Source of the DNA: Thermanaerosceptrum fracticalcis
GTDB lineage: Bacteria; Bacillota; Peptococcia; DRI-13
Assembly (NCBI RefSeq): GCF_000746025.2
Contig: NZ_CP045798.1
Span: forward strand, 1,536,501-1,600,500
DNA length: 64,000 nucleotides
Reading direction: 5' to 3'
Shown here piece by piece: positions 27,752-37,327 of the stretch (positions within the stretch are counted from its first letter, which is position 1; each line of letters opens with the position of its first letter). A program made the position numbers and the translations under genes. Under the pieces are notes generated by a model. The model saw only the letters and a program-made list of their open reading frames with translations, was not told where the DNA came from and made no database searches.

Positions 27752-27824
27752 TAAAAAAGAAACCTTAACTAAATCCCAAAAACTTGCCCGTTTTCCGTTT
27801 CTGGAACTTTGTTTAAGGTTTCTC
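27752..27824 (-). promoter_or_regulatory. Leader attenuator, probable GlpP target
   Basis: On the minus strand GAAACCTTAA (27813-27822) pairs with TTAAGGTTTC (27759-27768), followed by TTTTTT, giving a terminator with an unusually long loop of about 45 bases. It lies 35 bp before glpP. GlpP acts on such leader hairpins in Bacillus, so uptake genes would be expressed only when glycerol-3-phosphate is present. Confidence 0.6.
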
Positions 27825-28006
27825 CTTAACTCCACCCACAACATATCTACTTTTGCCTTAAATCATAATACACAATTATAAAGCTATAATTAAAATATCT
27901 TTAAATTTATGTAGAAATTCGGTTTACAGTTGGTTTTAAGTCACTAGCGTTACATAATGGTATTGACGCAAAAGTCAAATTTTAAACAAGGAAGAAATCA
28001 AGAAAA

Positions 28007-28560
28007 ATTCCCGACACAGTTCAGACAATGGAGTTTTAATAAAAAATTGGCAGGGAAATCTAACCCCTGCCGATTATATTTTCATAACAGTATTTAGTTC
28101 ATGGCAAAATGAGTATTTTCCATAGCTTTTTTTAGACTTGCGAAATAAGCACAAACTTCATTAATTACCCTCTCAGGTTCATCCTTAACCAGAGGTAGAT
28201 TTTCTTCAATCCGTTCAATCAGGGAACTGCCTACAATCACGCCATCGGCTATTGCGGCAGCCTTACCTGCCGTTTCGGGGCTTTTTATACCAAAACCCAC
28301 TGCCAGAGGCAGATCAGTGTGAGAGCGTATTTGAGCCAAAAAAGCTTCTAAACCTGAAGCAATATTTTCTCTGCTGCCTGTTACTCCCGTCACCGAAACA
28401 CAATAAATAAAACCGCGAGCCAGAGCCGCTATTTTTTCCATGCGTTCGGCAGTACTGGTAGGAGCTGCTAAAAAAATCAAGTCTATTTCAGCCGGATCCG
28501 TAATTTGCTTCAGAATCCTGGCTTCTTCCGGGGGAAGGTCAGGTACAATGAGACCATCTA
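28007..28560. repeat. Right copy of the 554-bp direct repeat
   Basis: Its first 33 bp (28007-28039) duplicate the last codons of atoA without the rest of that gene. It continues with the shared terminator (28049-28071) and the 3' 467 bp of trpA, which here runs on into the intact gene. The sequence before 28007 has no similarity to atoA. Confidence 0.93.
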
Positions 28561-28924
28561 TGCCCGCTTCTTGAGCCCTGGAAACATATTTTTCCAGGCC
28601 AAAACGATAAATAGGATTGTAATAAGTCATTAAAATCAGGGGTGTTTCCACCCTTGACCGCAAACGGGCTGCCAGTTGGAATATTTTTTCTAATGTGATG
28701 CCCCCTGCCAGTGCCCGCTGGGAAGCTTTTTGAATGGTGGGGCCGTCTGCTACCGGGTCTGAATAGGGGACCCCTAATTCCACCAGGTCAGCCCCGGCTT
28801 CTACTAGTTTTAAGACTAATTGTTCTGTAAACTCCAAACTCGGGTCACCGCAGCTGACATAAGGGATTAAGGCTTTCTGCCCCTTTAGCCTTAAATTAGT
28901 AAAGGTTTCGGCAATTCTACTCAC
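28094..28924 (-). CDS. trpA: Tryptophan synthase alpha subunit
   Basis: Cleaves indole-3-glycerol phosphate to indole and glyceraldehyde-3-phosphate. It has 276 aa. [21 protein letters not shown] carries the catalytic Glu/Asp region, and [11 protein letters not shown] and [13 protein letters not shown] form the phosphate site. GTG 28924, with GGGAGG upstream, overlaps the trpB end by 8 bp. It is the last gene of the trp operon; its 3' half is duplicated at 17248-17714. Confidence 0.97.
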   Translation of the reverse strand: MSRIAETFTNLRLKGQKALIPYVSCGDPSLEFTEQLVLKLVEAGADLVELGVPYSDPVADGPTIQKASQRALAGGITLEKIFQLAARLRSRVETPLILMTYYNPIYRFGLEKYVSRAQEAGIDGLIVPDLPPEEARILKQITDPAEIDLIFLAAPTSTAERMEKIAALARGFIYCVSVTGVTGSRENIASGLEAFLAQIRSHTDLPLAVGFGIKSPETAGKAAAIADGVIVGSSLIERIEENLPLVKDEPERVINEVCAYFASLKKAMENTHFAMN

Positions 28925-30104
28925 GAGCTCTACCTCCCAGCAATTTACTGACTGTTTCTACATCCTTATCGCCCCGCCCGGATAAATTCACGACAATTAC
29001 CTGTTCAGGGGACAAAGTGGGAGCTAATTTCCTGACATAAGCAAGAGCATGGGCACTTTCCAGGGCAGGGATAATCCCTTCCAGGCGCGATAACATCTGA
29101 AATGCCTCTAAGGCTTCCTCATCCGTAATAGCCTCATACTGGGCACGGCCGCTGTCTTTATAATAACTGTGTTCAGGCCCCACCCCAGGATAATCCAAAC
29201 CTGCGGAAACGGAATGGGCAGGTATTATCTGGCCGTCGCTATCCTGGAGGATATAGCTTAAGGCCCCGTGCAAAACTCCTTTACTCCCGGCGGTTAAGGA
29301 GGCTGCATGCTGGCCGGTATTTACGCCACAGCCGGCTGCTTCCACACCCACCATTTTTATCTCACGATCATGGACAAAGGGATGAAACAGGCCCATGGCA
29401 TTACTTCCCCCGCCCACACAGGCCACCAAATAGTCAGGCAGCCGGCCTTCTTTCTCTAAGATCTGCTGTTTGGTTTCCTCCCCGATGATACTTTGGAAAT
29501 CCCGGACCAGGGTGGGGTATGGATGGGGTCCAACCACAGAACCAATAACATAGTGGCTGTCTCTCACCGTGGCTACCCAGTGGCGCAAGGCCTCGTTAGT
29601 GGCGTCTTTAAGGGTTTGTGTGCCAGATGTAACTTCAATGACCTGGGTTCCCAGTAATTTCATACGGAAGACATTTAAGGACTGGCGTTTAACATCTTCT
29701 GCCCCCATGAAAACCGTACATTCACAACCCAGGAGAGCAGCAGCCGTGGCCGTGGCCACGCCGTGTTGCCCTGCTCCCGTCTCCGCGATAATTTTCTTTT
29801 TCCCCATTTTCTTAGCCAGCAGGGTTTGTCCCAGGCTGTTATTAATTTTGTGGGCACCCGTGTGGTTTAAATCTTCCCTTTTCAGATAGATCTTGGCACC
29901 GCCCAGGTATTCGGTCAATCCCCGGGCAAAGTATAAAGGCGTGGGCCTTCCCACATAGGTTGTCAAATAATACCGGAGCTCTTCTTTAAAGTCAGAATCA
30001 TCTTTATACTGCTCATAGGCCGCTTCCAATTCCAGAAGGACCGGCATTAAAGTTTCCGGGACAAATTGACCGCCAAATTCCCCAAAATAGCTGTTTTTTC
30101 TCAC
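28917..30104 (-). CDS. trpB: Tryptophan synthase beta subunit
   Basis: PLP enzyme condensing indole with serine, 395 aa. [19 protein letters not shown] holds the PLP lysine, [13 protein letters not shown] the substrate loop and [12 protein letters not shown] the phosphate-binding loop. It starts with GTG 30104, overlapping the trpF stop (GTGA), with GGGGG upstream. Confidence 0.97.
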   Translation of the reverse strand: MRKNSYFGEFGGQFVPETLMPVLLELEAAYEQYKDDSDFKEELRYYLTTYVGRPTPLYFARGLTEYLGGAKIYLKREDLNHTGAHKINNSLGQTLLAKKMGKKKIIAETGAGQHGVATATAAALLGCECTVFMGAEDVKRQSLNVFRMKLLGTQVIEVTSGTQTLKDATNEALRHWVATVRDSHYVIGSVVGPHPYPTLVRDFQSIIGEETKQQILEKEGRLPDYLVACVGGGSNAMGLFHPFVHDREIKMVGVEAAGCGVNTGQHAASLTAGSKGVLHGALSYILQDSDGQIIPAHSVSAGLDYPGVGPEHSYYKDSGRAQYEAITDEEALEAFQMLSRLEGIIPALESAHALAYVRKLAPTLSPEQVIVVNLSGRGDKDVETVSKLLGGRARE

Positions 30105-30730
30105 TTTTCTAACCCCCTTGCCTTTTCGATAAAAGCTTTTAGTTTTACCGGGTCTTTTTTGCCAGGCTCCTTTTCCACGCCGCTCGCCACATCAACACCA
30201 AAGGGTTTTCCCAGCCGGACGGCCAGAGCTGCATTGCCGGCATTCAGCCCCCCTGCAATGATAACCGGTACTTCCCATTCCTGCTCTCCAACTATTTCCC
30301 AGGGAAAAGTTTTCCCTGTGCCACCCAGTTGCTGGGGAACATAAGTATCCAGCAGGATTTTGTTGATACATTGATTAACTACATAAGGTTTAATACTCTG
30401 CCAGTCTATATAGTTACTGACTCGAAAAGCCTTGATGACGTCATAATTTCGAAAATAGCTGCAGTAGTCCGGCGACTCCTCACCATGGAGCTGTAAACCC
30501 GTCAGGCCGCAATAGTTGGCAATTTCCTTTACTCTAGCAACTTCCTCATTAACAAATACACCTATCTTCTCCACCTCTGGCGGGAGAGCCTTGATGATTT
30601 GCCTGGCGGTATCGGGCTCCACCTTTCTTTTACTGGGTGCGAAGACAAACCCTAAAGCATTGGCCCCAAAGGCTGTGGCCGTCTCTGCATCAGCCAGGTT
30701 TGTAATCCCACAGATCTTAATCCATACCAT
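30101..30730 (-). CDS. trpF: Phosphoribosylanthranilate isomerase
   Basis: Converts phosphoribosylanthranilate to CdRP. It has 209 aa from ATG 30730 (GCAGGTGAG upstream); a longer frame opening at 30817 runs back into trpC and is not credible. The N-terminal [14 protein letters not shown] holds the catalytic Cys, with the Asp in [17 protein letters not shown], and [10 protein letters not shown] forms the phosphate loop. Confidence 0.95.
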   Translation of the reverse strand: MVWIKICGITNLADAETATAFGANALGFVFAPSKRKVEPDTARQIIKALPPEVEKIGVFVNEEVARVKEIANYCGLTGLQLHGEESPDYCSYFRNYDVIKAFRVSNYIDWQSIKPYVVNQCINKILLDTYVPQQLGGTGKTFPWEIVGEQEWEVPVIIAGGLNAGNAALAVRLGKPFGVDVASGVEKEPGKKDPVKLKAFIEKARGLEK

Positions 30731-30734
30731 AAGC

Positions 30735-31511
30735 TCACCTGCCTGCCAGTTCTCGTACTTTAAGGCCCAGATCAGAGCTGGTAACCAGGGCCTCTCCCAC
30801 CAGAACAGCATCCACACCTGCTTCAGCCAGCCGTTTTAGATCATGAACCGTCGAGATCCCGCTTTCACTTACCAGCAAACACCGGTCAGGCACTAATCCT
30901 GCCAGTTCAAAGGTAGTCTGTAAGTCTGTCTTAAAGGTCTTTAAATCCCGGTTGTTAATGCCTATGATTTCCGCCCCGGCCCATAATGCCTTTTCTAATT
31001 CTTGTGGGCAATGAACTTCTACCAGAGCAGCCAGTTCCAAATCGCGAGCCAGCTTAAGAAAGGAAGTTAACTCTTCTTTTTGTAAAACTGCGGCAATTAA
31101 TAAAAGGGCATCGGCGCCATAAGCTTTTGTCTCATATATTTGATAAGGGTCAATGATAAAATCCTTGCGTAAAACGGGTAACCGGACTGACTGCTTAATC
31201 TTCTTTAAATGGTCCAGGCTCCCCTGGAAAAATCCCACATCCGTCAACACCGAGATGGCTGCCGCCCCATTTGCTTCATAACAGGCAGCAATTTTCACAG
31301 GATCAAAGTCTTCCCGCAACACCCCCCTGGAAGGCGAAGCTTTTTTCACTTCTGCAATAAGGCTCACACCCTCCTGGGCCAGAGCCTGCTGAAAGCTTTT
31401 TTTCCCATGGGGTAACACGGCTAACTGTCTTTTTAATTCATCCAGGGGAACCAGCTTTTTCTTTTCGCTTACTTCACTTTTTTTATGCGTAATAATCATA
31501 TCCAGGATCAT
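30735..31511 (-). CDS. trpC: Indole-3-glycerol phosphate synthase
   Basis: A 258-aa TIM barrel that closes CdRP to indole-3-glycerol phosphate. EVKKASPSRGVLREDFDPV, LRKDFIIDPYQIYE and GINNRDLKTF are diagnostic. GGGGGAG precedes ATG 31511. It sits 4 bp before trpF and is not fused to it, as is usual in Firmicutes. Confidence 0.96.
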   Translation of the reverse strand: MILDMIITHKKSEVSEKKKLVPLDELKRQLAVLPHGKKSFQQALAQEGVSLIAEVKKASPSRGVLREDFDPVKIAACYEANGAAAISVLTDVGFFQGSLDHLKKIKQSVRLPVLRKDFIIDPYQIYETKAYGADALLLIAAVLQKEELTSFLKLARDLELAALVEVHCPQELEKALWAGAEIIGINNRDLKTFKTDLQTTFELAGLVPDRCLLVSESGISTVHDLKRLAEAGVDAVLVGEALVTSSDLGLKVRELAGR

Positions 31512-31522
31512 TGATACTCCCC

Positions 31523-32542
31523 CTAATGCTTTATCCCGTTAGTAGCCTCAATTAATTGCTCCAGTTTTTCCAGGGCCTGGCCCGAGTCAATACTATTCCC
31601 AGCCATTTTGACGCCAAAAGCCAAGTCTTTAGCTATCCCAGCGGCTACAAAGGCGGCAGCTGCATTCAAAAGGACAATATCCCTGTAGGGACCTTTCTTC
31701 CCGGCCAGGACACTCCTGGTGATTTGGGCATTATGGTGAGCATCTCCCCCTTGGAGGTCCTGCAGGGTAACCCTGGCCAAACCAAAATCTTCGGGATAAA
31801 TTGTAAAAGTTTTAATAGAACCTTGCTGCAGGCAGCTTATCTTTGTAGGTCCCAGGGTGGAGATTTCATCCAAACCGCCGGCCCCATGAACAACATAGGC
31901 ACTTTCCACTCCCAGACGTTCCAGCACCTGTGCCATAATCTCCGTTAAGTCAGGGTCATAAACCCCCAGTACCTGAACTTTGGCCCGGGCCGGATTAGTC
32001 AGGGGACCCAAAATATTAAAGATACTGCGGATACCCACTTCCCGCCTGGGACCAATAGCGTGCTTCATGGCCTGGTGGAAAACAGGCGCATATAAAAAGC
32101 CGATGCCGATCTCATTTAAGATAATTTCTACTTCACTGGGGGAAAGGTCAATTTTTACTCCCAGGGCTTCCAAGAGGTCAGCACTGCCGCTTTTGCTGGA
32201 TACGGAACGATTACCGTGTTTGGCTACGGGTAAGCCCGCACCGGCTACGACAAAGGCCACGGTTGTAGAAATATTGAAGGTACCGCTGCCATCCCCGCCT
32301 GTGCCGCAGGTATCAATTAAGGTACTGTGCTTGCTGGTTATGGGTAAGGCTTTTGTTCTCATAGTTTCGGCACAACCGGCAATTTCCTCAACGGTTTCGC
32401 CTTTCATTCTCAAGGCTGTAAGCAAACTGCCGATCTGGGCCGGCGTTGCCTTGCCTTCCATGACCTGCTCCATCACATCTCTGGCCTCGGTAAAACTCAA
32501 ATTTTCCCCCATCACGACCTTGTGGATAATCTCTTTGATCAT
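31523..32542 (-). CDS. trpD: Anthranilate phosphoribosyltransferase
   Basis: Transfers phosphoribose from PRPP to anthranilate; 339 aa. The glycine-rich PRPP loop [18 protein letters not shown] and [21 protein letters not shown] are classic. GGGGAG precedes ATG 32542. Confidence 0.97.
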   Translation of the reverse strand: MIKEIIHKVVMGENLSFTEARDVMEQVMEGKATPAQIGSLLTALRMKGETVEEIAGCAETMRTKALPITSKHSTLIDTCGTGGDGSGTFNISTTVAFVVAGAGLPVAKHGNRSVSSKSGSADLLEALGVKIDLSPSEVEIILNEIGIGFLYAPVFHQAMKHAIGPRREVGIRSIFNILGPLTNPARAKVQVLGVYDPDLTEIMAQVLERLGVESAYVVHGAGGLDEISTLGPTKISCLQQGSIKTFTIYPEDFGLARVTLQDLQGGDAHHNAQITRSVLAGKKGPYRDIVLLNAAAAFVAAGIAKDLAFGVKMAGNSIDSGQALEKLEQLIEATNGIKH

Positions 32543-32605
32543 TTTGTCTCCCCTCTCATCTCTACTAAACTCAGCTCATCAGGCCGGAAATTTTTTCACC
32601 CTTAT

Positions 32606-33463
32606 TTATCCCTCTGTGCCTGTTTTCTTTAAGACACCAGATGTCCTGAAATTTCTTCCCACACATAATGCAATTTGTTCCAATTCTTTCATTAATTGCA
32701 TATATCTTTCCGGTTTAAGGGACTGGGGCCCATCTGACAAGGCCTCACTGGGCTGGGGATGTACTTCAATGATCAGTCCATCTGCACCGGCTGCGATAGC
32801 GGCTTTAGCCATAGGATTAACTAATTCCCACCTTCCCGTTCCATGACTGGGGTCCACGATAACGGGCAGATGAGTCAGTTGTTTGATAACAGGTACTGCA
32901 GATAAATCCAGGGTATTGCGGGTAAAGGTTTCAAAAGTTCTAATGCCTCTTTCACAGAGGATTACCTGACTGTTGCCACCTGCTAAAATATACTCAGCTG
33001 CCATAATCCATTCCTCAATCGTTGCTGACAGGCCCCGTTTTAAAAGGACAGGCTTATTACTCTTCGCTACTTCCCGCAGCAGAGCAAAGTTTTGCATATT
33101 CCTGGCCCCTATTTGTAAAATGTCGACATAATTTGCTATCAGATCTACACTTCTGGTATCCATAACTTCACTAACTAATAATAAACCCGCAGCTCTGCCG
33201 GCTTCAGCCAAATACTCTAAGCCCTTTTCCTCCAAACCCTGGAAAGAGTAGGGTGATGTGCGGGGTTTATAAGCCCCTCCCCTCATAATACGGGCCCCAC
33301 CTTTTTTAACTATTTTGGCAATTTCCAAAGCCTGCTCCCGACTTTCTACGGCACAAGGACCGGCCATGACCTGTAACTCCCGACCGCCTATGGTCACATC
33401 TCCTATACAGATAACCGTATCTTCCGCCTGAAACTCCCTGCTGGCTAACTTATAAAGTCCCAT
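32606..33463 (-). CDS. aroF: 3-deoxy-7-phosphoheptulonate (DAHP) synthase, type I-beta
   Basis: First step of aromatic biosynthesis (PEP plus erythrose-4-phosphate). At 285 aa it has the catalytic barrel with MAGPCAVES and [31 protein letters not shown], and [10 protein letters not shown] for metal and substrate binding. The N-terminal extension is short (about 30 residues), so no separate ACT or chorismate mutase domain is evident. Its place inside the trp operon puts aromatic precursor supply under tryptophan T-box control. Confidence 0.94.
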   Translation of the reverse strand: MGLYKLASREFQAEDTVICIGDVTIGGRELQVMAGPCAVESREQALEIAKIVKKGGARIMRGGAYKPRTSPYSFQGLEEKGLEYLAEAGRAAGLLLVSEVMDTRSVDLIANYVDILQIGARNMQNFALLREVAKSNKPVLLKRGLSATIEEWIMAAEYILAGGNSQVILCERGIRTFETFTRNTLDLSAVPVIKQLTHLPVIVDPSHGTGRWELVNPMAKAAIAAGADGLIIEVHPQPSEALSDGPQSLKPERYMQLMKELEQIALCVGRNFRTSGVLKKTGTEG

Positions 33464-33505
33464 ATTTTCCTCTCTCCTCTCTGCTCATCTCCGCTACCTT
33501 TCCTC

Positions 33506-34069
33506 TCAAAAAGCCAGGAAATTTTTTAATATATCAAGACCATACTCCGTGGCAATGGATTCCGGATGAAACTGTACTCCGAAAGTGGGATGGTTTTGAT
33601 GTTGTACCGCCATAATGGTCCCATCCCCGGTCCTGGCTATAATGTGCAAATCCTTTGAAGTATGGTCCTTTTCCAGTACCAGTGAATGATAACGGGTTAC
33701 CCGGATACCCTGGGGAATACCGGAAAAAAGTCCCTTACCCGTGTGATAGATGGGAGAAGTCTTACCATGAACCAGTTCCTGAGCCGGTACAACGGGAAAA
33801 CCAAAGACCTCACCGATACACTGGTGTCCCAAACAAACCCCCAAGATAGGAATTTTTCCGGAAAATCTTTTAATCACTTCCTTGCAGATTCCAGCATCAT
33901 CAGGAGTCCCAGGTCCGGGAGAAATTACGATTTTTTCCGGCTGAAAAGTGATAATATCCTGAATACTGGCCTGGTCATTCCGTACCACTTTGCTGTCCGC
34001 CCCCAATATCCCCAGGTACTGTACTAAATTATAGGTAAAAGAATCATAGTTATCGATGACCAGCAACAT
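33506..34069 (-). CDS. trpG: Anthranilate synthase glutaminase component
   Basis: A 187-aa class I glutamine amidotransferase. The nucleophile Cys lies in GVCLGHQCIGE, the oxyanion region in SPGPGTPDDAG, and the His/Glu pair in GVQFHPESIAT. Its start overlaps the trpE end by 20 bp. It may also serve para-aminobenzoate synthase, which is common in Firmicutes. Confidence 0.95.
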   Translation of the reverse strand: MLLVIDNYDSFTYNLVQYLGILGADSKVVRNDQASIQDIITFQPEKIVISPGPGTPDDAGICKEVIKRFSGKIPILGVCLGHQCIGEVFGFPVVPAQELVHGKTSPIYHTGKGLFSGIPQGIRVTRYHSLVLEKDHTSKDLHIIARTGDGTIMAVQHQNHPTFGVQFHPESIATEYGLDILKNFLAF

Positions 34070-35546
34070 AGGCTTCCCCCCTTTCTGCCATTTCCACCGC
34101 CCTTAAAAGGGCCCTGGCTTTATTTTGGGTTTCCTGGTATTCTTTCAAGGGATCCGAATCGGCCACAATCCCCGCTCCGGCCTGGATATAACCTGTGTCC
34201 TGCTTTACAACGAGAGTACGAATGGTGATACATGTATCCATATCTCCCCCATAACTGATATACCCTACAGCCCCGGCATAGGGTCCCCTGGGCGTGGGTT
34301 CCAGTGTGTCAATAATCTCCATAGCCCGGATTTTAGGGGCTCCTGATACTGTACCTGCGGGAAAACAGGCCCTCAAAGCATCAAAGCAGTTACAACCGGG
34401 TAATAGCGTCCCTTTTACTCTGGAAACCAGGTGCATGACATGGGAATACTTTTCAACTTCCATAAAATTTTCTACTTTTACAGAACCATACCTGGATACC
34501 CTGCCCAAATCATTACGCCCTAAGTCTACCAGCATGAGATGTTCTGCTTTTTCTTTCTCATCGGCTAACAACTCTTTTTCCAACTGGTGTTCAGTAAACT
34601 CATCTTTACCCCGGGGCCGGGTTCCGGCAATGGGTCTAACCTCAACTTTTTCCTTTTCCACCTTAACCAGCAGTTCCGGTGAAGAACCTACAAAGCGAAT
34701 ATCGTCCAGATGTAAATAAAACATGTAGGGAGAAGGATTTAGGGAACGTAACATCCGGTAAATTTTCAGGGGCTCCGTCTCCAGTTGGATGTTGATACGC
34801 TGGGATAAAACTACCTGAAAAATATCTCCCTTCTTAATGTAGCTTTTGGCCTCATTGACCATCTCCTGGAATTGCTCTGAAGTAAGATTATAACTATAAT
34901 TTAGATTTTTTTGAGGTCTAGCCGTGTTACTTAGTTGACACAAAGGCAAGGGATCGTTTAGCCTGGCGCTAACAAACTTAATTTTTCTTACGGCTTCCCG
35001 ATAATCATGATGCGGATTATCTGTCACCCTGACGTTTACCACAACCTGTATGGTCTGCCGGACATGATCGAAGATTACCAAGGTATCGGTAAACATAAAC
35101 ATGCAGTCCGGGAAACCCGTATCCTCTTCTTTTTTGGGAGGCAGCTTTTCAAAATAACGAACCATGTCATAACCCAAATATCCTACCGCTCCTCCCGTAA
35201 AACCTGGAAGACCCGGAACTTTTACGTGGTGATACCTTTTAAAAATCTTTTCTAATTCCAGCAAAGGATCTGAAGAGGCAAAGTCAATTATCCTCCCATT
35301 TTCCTGAATGGTCACTTTCCCATCCTTAGCGCTAAAAAGCAGGTAAGGCTCCGAACCTATGAAGGAGTAGCGTCCCAGGCTTTGCCCCCTCTCTACACTT
35401 TCCAGCAAAAACCCATAAGGGCCTCTTCTCATTTTCATGAAGACGGATAAGGGTGTCTCCAGGGCTGCCGAATATTCCTCATAAACTGGAACAATATTTC
35501 CTTTTTGAGCTAGTTTGATAAATTCTTCTACACAGCACGGATACAT
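34050..35546 (-). CDS. trpE: Anthranilate synthase component I
   Basis: Converts chorismate and ammonia to anthranilate. From ATG 35546 (GAGGGG about ten bases upstream) it has 498 aa; an ATG three codons earlier touches the ribosome site. The N-terminus has the LLES feedback element (FLLESVERG). The C-terminal chorismate-binding domain shows PSPYMFYL, PIAGTRPRG, FPAGTVSGAPKIRAMEI and YAGAVGYI. It is the first gene after the T-box. Confidence 0.96.
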   Translation of the reverse strand: MYPCCVEEFIKLAQKGNIVPVYEEYSAALETPLSVFMKMRRGPYGFLLESVERGQSLGRYSFIGSEPYLLFSAKDGKVTIQENGRIIDFASSDPLLELEKIFKRYHHVKVPGLPGFTGGAVGYLGYDMVRYFEKLPPKKEEDTGFPDCMFMFTDTLVIFDHVRQTIQVVVNVRVTDNPHHDYREAVRKIKFVSARLNDPLPLCQLSNTARPQKNLNYSYNLTSEQFQEMVNEAKSYIKKGDIFQVVLSQRINIQLETEPLKIYRMLRSLNPSPYMFYLHLDDIRFVGSSPELLVKVEKEKVEVRPIAGTRPRGKDEFTEHQLEKELLADEKEKAEHLMLVDLGRNDLGRVSRYGSVKVENFMEVEKYSHVMHLVSRVKGTLLPGCNCFDALRACFPAGTVSGAPKIRAMEIIDTLEPTPRGPYAGAVGYISYGGDMDTCITIRTLVVKQDTGYIQAGAGIVADSDPLKEYQETQNKARALLRAVEMAERGEAYVAGHR

Positions 35547-35575
35547 TTCCACCATTCCCCTCTTTATAATAGACT

Positions 35576-35865
35576 AAAAAAAGACCCACCCCTCGAAGGG
35601 GCGAGTCTTTTTCCCGCGGTACCACCCAACTTAGACCAAAAGATAAATCCCCGGTCTCTCTTTACATCCGCCACCGACATGTGCCGAAGGCTTTGCTCTA
35701 TAACGGGAGCTCCCGTTCCAGCCTACTAGATTTTCAGCCTGCAACTCCAGGGCCCATTCAGTGAAAAGCTTCGGGCAAGGCTTCCAGCCATGGCCTTGCT
35801 CTCTGTACCTGGCTTTTACTTCACTTACTCTTCCCTTTCATAGTCTTTCACTTTATTTTAAATTG
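35576..35865 (-). promoter_or_regulatory. Tryptophan-specific T-box riboswitch
   Basis: Minus-strand leader of trpE. The T-box AAGTTGGGTGGTACCGCGGG spans 35632-35613, followed by a G+C-rich terminator (35612-35576, arms joined by TTCG, then TTTTTTT). Upstream, Stem I shows AGTA opposite GAA, with the specifier codon TGG (Trp) at 35756-35754 directly after GAA. Uncharged tRNA-Trp would stabilise the antiterminator and turn on trpEG-aroF-trpDCFBA. Confidence 0.95.
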
Positions 35866-35869
35866 GACC

Positions 35870-35903
35870 TAAAAAACAAAATCCAAGGCTGACCGCCCTG
35901 GAT
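35870..35903 (-). terminator. Hairpin upstream of the T-box
   Basis: ATCCAGGG and CCTTGGAT form a stem, followed on the minus strand by TTTTGTTTTTT, just ahead of the T-box. It could stop transcription entering from upstream, although darG has its own terminator. Confidence 0.4.
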
Positions 35904-35978
35904 GTGCTCCGCAATTGAGTATTTAAGGGTAAAAATATCATAACAAAAATGGTAAATGTACATCAAAACCCCTTAAAT

Positions 35979-36056
35979 CTAAACTCAACTCATCTCATCT
36001 CGGCTTACTTCAGCTCAACTCAACTAAACTAAAACTCAACTAATTTAACTAACTTA
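35979..36056. repeat. Low-complexity CTCAACT/AACTAA words
   Basis: A run of degenerate 6-8 bp words (CTCAACT, CTCATCT, ACTAAACT, AACTAA) with no coding potential fills part of the 690-bp gap between trpE and darG. It is similar in style to 10201-10240 and 53180-53245. Nothing else is recognised in 35904-36211. Confidence 0.5.
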
Positions 36057-36211
36057 TCATACTATATTCTTAGAATTTACATAATGTGTTGTTTTAGATT
36101 ATACCTCCCTTTTGCAATATAGTAAAGAGAAAAATTGCAAGTAGGTATAATTTTTTATTTAAATTTACCTTCACCGTAACAGGTCAAAGGGCGAAATTTT
36201 TTGACCCCTTG

Positions 36212-36250
36212 ATAAAAAAATGTCATCCCGTCATTCTGAGACGACATTTT
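36212..36250 (-). terminator. Terminator of the darTG operon
   Basis: AAAATGTC and GACATTTT pair across the darG stop, and a T-rich run (TTTTTTTATC) follows on the minus strand. Confidence 0.55.
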
Positions 36251-37313
36251 AGAGTTCACAGTTTTCGGCCTTTCTATCAAAAAGCACATCAAACTTTTTG
36301 AGGTGTTCCCAGGCTTTTTGCACATGCTCATACTTGAATAATTCACGTTTTCGTTCATTCCACTCCTGAATACTTAGAAAAATCGTCTGTAAATCGGTGC
36401 ATTTTCCCTGATTTTCGTTTGCAACCCAATGCACGGTAGAAAGCAATTCTAAACCGTAAGGTGTTTCAAAGCCAAAAATGATTTTTTCTACATTCTCAAG
36501 CCTTTTTCTGCTTTCTGGCTCCGCCTGCAAAAACTCTTCTGCCTCTTGATAGGCTTTAGGCAATAACCTGATCTGAGCATTCCTACTGCGATCCCCATAA
36601 CCACGGATATAATGCCCTTCCAAATTCTGAAGGACAAAATTTAGGTTTTCCGCGTAAGGTCCATATTTCCCTTTGACAAAATTCAAACGCAATGGTTCGC
36701 CAACCGCTTGGAGAAAATAAGCAAGTTTCTGAATTTCGAGCAAAGAGAGCCTGTATCCAGGCACTGTATATTTTTCCATTAGTGCGATGAACAAAGCCCT
36801 CGCCCTAGTCATCCTAGGCCGTTTCGTATTGACCTTCATTGCTTCGTTGTCAGGACTTCCAGCAGGTACATACAAATGCACACACACCTCTGGCAACTGA
36901 GCAAAAGCCGCTTCAATCTTTGGCTTCACAACTTCCCAATCCAGGCCGCCGTTTCCGCACCCTAAGGGGGGAATGGCAATAGACCTAATTCCTAACCGCT
37001 TGACCTCTTTAACCAGTTCATGCAATCCCAGTTCAATGTCTTTCAAAAAAGCCTTCCCCCGCCAATGCCGCTTAGTCGGAAAATTGATAATATATTTGTG
37101 TTTGAATAAATTTCCTGTATCATGTATAAGCATTTTGCCAGGCTGCACTTCTTCCTTGCGGCATGCCTTCTGATATTCAAGAAAATTCTGGGGAAACGCT
37201 TGCTTGAACTGAAGCGCAATCCCTTTCCCCATTACGCCAACACAATTGACGGTATTCACTAGCGCCTCTGCTTCATCTTCAAGCAAGTTGCCTCTTTTAT
37301 ACTCGATCACCAT
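36249..37313 (-). CDS. darG: DarG antitoxin: DNA ADP-ribosyl glycohydrolase (macrodomain)
   Basis: Removes ADP-ribose from thymidine in DNA and neutralises DarT. It has 354 aa from ATG 37313 (GGAGGTGG upstream); an in-frame start nine codons earlier lacks a site. Residues 1-155 form the macrodomain: GNLLEDEAEALVNTVNCVG and VMGKGIALQFK, with IPPLGCGNGGLDW. The C-terminal part (170-354) matches the DarG-type toxin-binding extension (EIQKLAYFLQ, KYGPYAENLN). It starts 14 bp after darT. DarTG systems act in phage defence and as toxin-antitoxin modules. Confidence 0.93.
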   Translation of the reverse strand: MVIEYKRGNLLEDEAEALVNTVNCVGVMGKGIALQFKQAFPQNFLEYQKACRKEEVQPGKMLIHDTGNLFKHKYIINFPTKRHWRGKAFLKDIELGLHELVKEVKRLGIRSIAIPPLGCGNGGLDWEVVKPKIEAAFAQLPEVCVHLYVPAGSPDNEAMKVNTKRPRMTRARALFIALMEKYTVPGYRLSLLEIQKLAYFLQAVGEPLRLNFVKGKYGPYAENLNFVLQNLEGHYIRGYGDRSRNAQIRLLPKAYQEAEEFLQAEPESRKRLENVEKIIFGFETPYGLELLSTVHWVANENQGKCTDLQTIFLSIQEWNERKRELFKYEHVQKAWEHLKKFDVLFDRKAENCEL

Positions 37314-37327
37314 TCCACCTCCTTCTC

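Noticed and set aside
17161-28560. Assembly error as the cause of the 554-bp repeat
   Set aside because: The two copies differ at two positions and have distinct, sensible flanks on both sides, which favours real sequence; only read mapping can settle it.
36155-36358. 67-codon minus-strand ORF past the darG end
   Set aside because: It overlaps darG in another frame and continues through the terminator; no family resemblance.
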